NCBI GenBank assembly: GCA_012934845.2
Contig: WNNJ02000934.1
Coordinates: 1 to 64,000 of the forward strand
DNA from: Pomphorhynchus laevis
Lineage: Eukaryota; Acanthocephala; Palaeacanthocephala; Echinorhynchida; Pomphorhynchidae
Direction: 5' to 3'
Length of the DNA: 64,000 bases
Of the stretch, positions 62,266 through 64,000 are shown one piece after another. The notes under the pieces are model-generated. The model made no database searches. It was not told the DNA's origin and was given only the letters and a program-made list of their open reading frames with translations. The position numbers were made by a program, and so were the translations under genes. How positions within the stretch are numbered: position 1 is the first letter of the stretch; each line of letters opens with the position of its first letter.

Positions 62266-62565
62266 TTTATGTTTCGCTTTCTAATTGCCTTCTGGTCTAT
62301 TCCTAATATTCTCTTAGTGACCATACAACTGCCTTCGGTCCTTTATCAACACGCTTGATTATTATATCTTCGCGTTTTATCAGACAAGATTGAAATTAAT
62401 AATCATGGGTTTGTGTAGATGAAGGGACTTTGGAGTCATATCCTATTCGGAGCAATATCGTAAAAATTGTGCATGTGCAATTTTTCTAGATTTCTACACG
62501 TCCGGTGGGATTTCATTCGGAATTCGGCAATCTATATTCGATAAATTATGAAACCACTTTATGAG

Positions 62566-62593
62566 ATTCCCTCGTGGGAACCCACGAGGGAAT
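62566..62593. other. Perfect GC-rich hairpin
   Basis: ATTCCCTCGTGGG-AA-CCCACGAGGGAAT, 13-bp perfect arms with a 2-bp centre, in very AT-rich surroundings. No gene end is known next to it. Confidence 0.85.
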
Positions 62594-62830
62594 TTAACAA
62601 ATATTTATTAACAAATAACATATATTTATAAATAAATATAAATATTAAATAAATATTTAATATTTATTTAATATTTTTTTATTTTAATATTATTTATTTA
62701 ATATTAAATATTATATTTTTATTATTTATTATATAAATAATAAATATTTTTAACAAATATTTATTTTAAGAATATTTATTTTATTTATTTTATATCTAAT
62801 AACAAATATTTATTTTTAACTTTTTAATGA
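62594..62830. repeat. Low-complexity (AAATATTT)n DNA
   Basis: Degenerate AAATATTTATT units. No coding content. Confidence 0.8.
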
Positions 62831-62836
62831 TTAAAG

Positions 62837-62918
62837 GTTACTGGAGCTAATAAAGGTATCGGATATGGAATTGTTCAAGCATTAGCAACACAATTCAAAG
62901 GAATTATTTATCTTACAG
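62837..62918 (+). CDS. Short-chain dehydrogenase/reductase exon (carbonyl reductase type)
   Basis: An 82-bp exon between an acceptor (GATTAAAG) and a donor (ACAG/GTATTT). It encodes VTGANKGIGYGIVQALATQF plus KGIIYLT. TGANKGIG is the cofactor-binding TG-x3-G-x-G motif of classical SDRs, and NKGIG with a following YLTA is typical of carbonyl-reductase (CBR1-like) enzymes, which reduce carbonyls with NADPH in the cytosol. The exon ends in phase 1, at the place where TA(R)D would follow. No neighbouring exon was found: upstream is AT repeat and downstream is PLE, so introns may be large or the exon may be isolated. Confidence 0.8.
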
Positions 62919-63049
62919 GTATTTACAATTGATATATATTACAGTTAATTGTAACTAAGTTGAAATGCATTAGAATTATAAAATTATATTACTAAGTTTT
63001 ATTGAATAATGAACATTTGTTTATTACTACGTAAAAGATAATTCTAAAC

Positions 63050-63590
63050 TATATAAAGATATGAAATATATGTTTAGATTTTGATAAATCTGAATTATTT
63101 AAAGGTAGGGGCATCTATATTTTACAAAAAAGATGTTCCAATGGGTGGTAATAGTAACCGAATTATAAGTGACTTATTTTTAAGCTTTATATAATATGAA
63201 TTTGTTCATCACTGTGTAAAAAATAAATCTAAATTATATAAATATATGAAATATATGTTTCGATACATTGATGATATATATGTATTTAATTCTAACAATT
63301 GTTATTCAATTAGTGAAAAAATTTATCTAGAAAGCCTTATTCTTAACAAAACCAAAATTGATGATAAAGAAGGTGTATATCTAGATATGAACATCAAATT
63401 AACATTAACTAAAACTACTATTAATTTATATCGTAAAGATGACATATTTAAATTTCAAGCAACATATTTTTGCATGAGCATTCATGCATACCATATAATA
63501 TAAAATATAATACGTTAAATAATGAAATTTTAAGAATTGCAACAATATGTAATGATATTGGCTTTCTTCAAAATCATTTAAATAATCGAA
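63050..63590 (+). mobile_element. PLE fragment: RT catalytic part and thumb
   Basis: Same family as 19800-21640. Motif B (VPMGGNSNRII), then KYMFRYIDDIYVFN with the catalytic YIDD (63246-63503) and the thumb NEILRIATICNDIGF. A short stretch of YIDD-proximal sequence is repeated before motif B at about 63040. It ends at about 63590. Confidence 0.82.
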
Positions 63591-63639
63591 ATTAAAACTG
63601 GTTTTGAATAATCGAAATTAATACTGGTTTTGAATAATT

Positions 63640-64000
63640 TTGAATCCAAAATTAAATAAAAATCCAAAAAAACCTAGGTTCATATGTACTGGTTTTAATT
63701 GTACATTAAAACCACTTTCTGTCTATATGAATAAAATACTTAAAGTAATTAAAGCACACTTCAAAAAATATTGTAAGGTAATCGAAATTAATACTGGTAT
63801 AAAACACTATTTCAGTATTAATTCTACAAAAGAATTTTTAGAACAGACAAACGGAATAAATTTTCATAATATAAATACCTACGATTTTAGTACCCTTTAT
63901 ACAAATCTAGATTTAGTAGATATTAAAGAAGCGTTAATAAAATTAATTAATCCTCTATTCGGAAAAAGATATACAAATATATGTTATAATAACTATAACG
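63640..64000 (+). mobile_element. PLE fragment: early RT, running off the window
   Basis: Same family again, but the earlier RT part: NPKLNKNPKKPRFICTG, SVYMNKILKVIKAHFKK, INTYDFSTLYTNLDL, in order up to the window edge. It lies after the catalytic part of the previous copy, so the two copies are head to tail. Confidence 0.85.

Larger units (their letters stand above)
60755..62400 (-). mobile_element. PLE with RT and GIY-YIG domains, minus strand
   Basis: Nearly all PLE domains in order. About 62400-62280 reads IIKRVDKGPKAVVWSLREY (the PADKG-like N-terminal block). The RT N-terminus is at 61801-62265, a catalytic RYIDDIFFVWPGDP at about 61590, the RT end and thumb at 61070-61492, and the Cys motif plus GIY-YIG at 60755-61066. 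There are several breaks. It differs from both PLE families in the duplicated block, with a more even base composition. Confidence 0.87.

Noticed and set aside
62566-62593. The GC-rich hairpin as a Helitron 3' end
   Set aside because: No CTRR terminus follows the hairpin and no Rep/helicase sequence is nearby.
1-64000. CRISPR arrays, bacterial operons, phage or organellar DNA
   Set aside because: No spacer-repeat pattern and no ribosome-binding sites. Splice sites, LINEs and PLEs show animal nuclear DNA.
1-64000. LTR retrotransposons or viral insertions
   Set aside because: No long terminal repeat pairs, protease, integrase, capsid or envelope signal seen. The RTs are LINE and PLE types, and the 32-bp repeat pair at 4930-5341 is too short to be LTRs.

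Overview
This window is an AT-rich animal nuclear region. Non-LTR retrotransposons, Penelope-like elements (PLEs), a hAT relic, spliced host-gene fragments and long AT microsatellites all point to a metazoan. An arthropod is my best guess, but the sequence does not fix the phylum. There is no bacterial, organellar or rRNA/tRNA signal.

The dominant structure is a direct duplication of about 27-28 kb. Bases 1-27090 recur at 28290-57021 in the same order and orientation and are nearly identical by eye. The copies differ by scattered point changes and by structural differences: two long (AT)n tracts are long in copy 1 and short in copy 2; a ~0.66 kb segment (18921-19583) is missing from copy 2; and a 2.46 kb LINE sits in copy 2 (53372-55826) with an exact target-site duplication and an empty site in copy 1. 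Bases 27091-28289 separate the copies. This could be a real segmental duplication or two haplotypes joined by the assembler.

Layout of each copy, left to right. (1) LINE-A, 5'-truncated, with an RT and a Cys/His plus nuclease-like C-terminus. (2) A single-exon alpha-1,3-fucosyltransferase-like (GT10) gene on the minus strand, split by a ~2.3 kb sequence with 26-bp terminal inverted repeats that contains a PLE GIY-YIG relic. (3) AT-rich DNA with a foldback repeat, a 131-135 bp tandem repeat and a hAT transposase relic. (4) LINE-B (endonuclease/RT type) on the minus strand. (5) Two CR1/L2-like LINE-C copies in series on the plus strand, facing a third related tail. (6) A PLE fragment (minus), a foldback with hammerhead-like motifs, and a second PLE (plus). 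(7) A minus-strand reading frame made of 44-residue repeats. (8) Two exons of a CAF1/CNOT7-like deadenylase gene, cut by a short interspersed repeat. (9) Head-to-head LINE-B ORF1 regions.

The single-copy right end (57022-64000) has a 44-bp tandem array, PLE fragments including a nearly full-domain minus-strand copy with GIY-YIG and RT, one clean exon of a short-chain dehydrogenase (carbonyl reductase type), and head-to-tail PLE pieces running off the edge.

Most genes here are mobile-element ORFs, and nearly all are broken. The exception is the 778-codon LINE-B frame at 53370-55706. The host pieces (fucosyltransferase, CAF1, dehydrogenase exon) look like a broken gene, a gene fragment and part of a gene. 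The signals I rate highest are the hammerhead-like motif at three PLE-rich loci, a LINE 3' hairpin supported by three compensatory base-pair changes, and the 44-residue coding repeat with apparent conversion between units.
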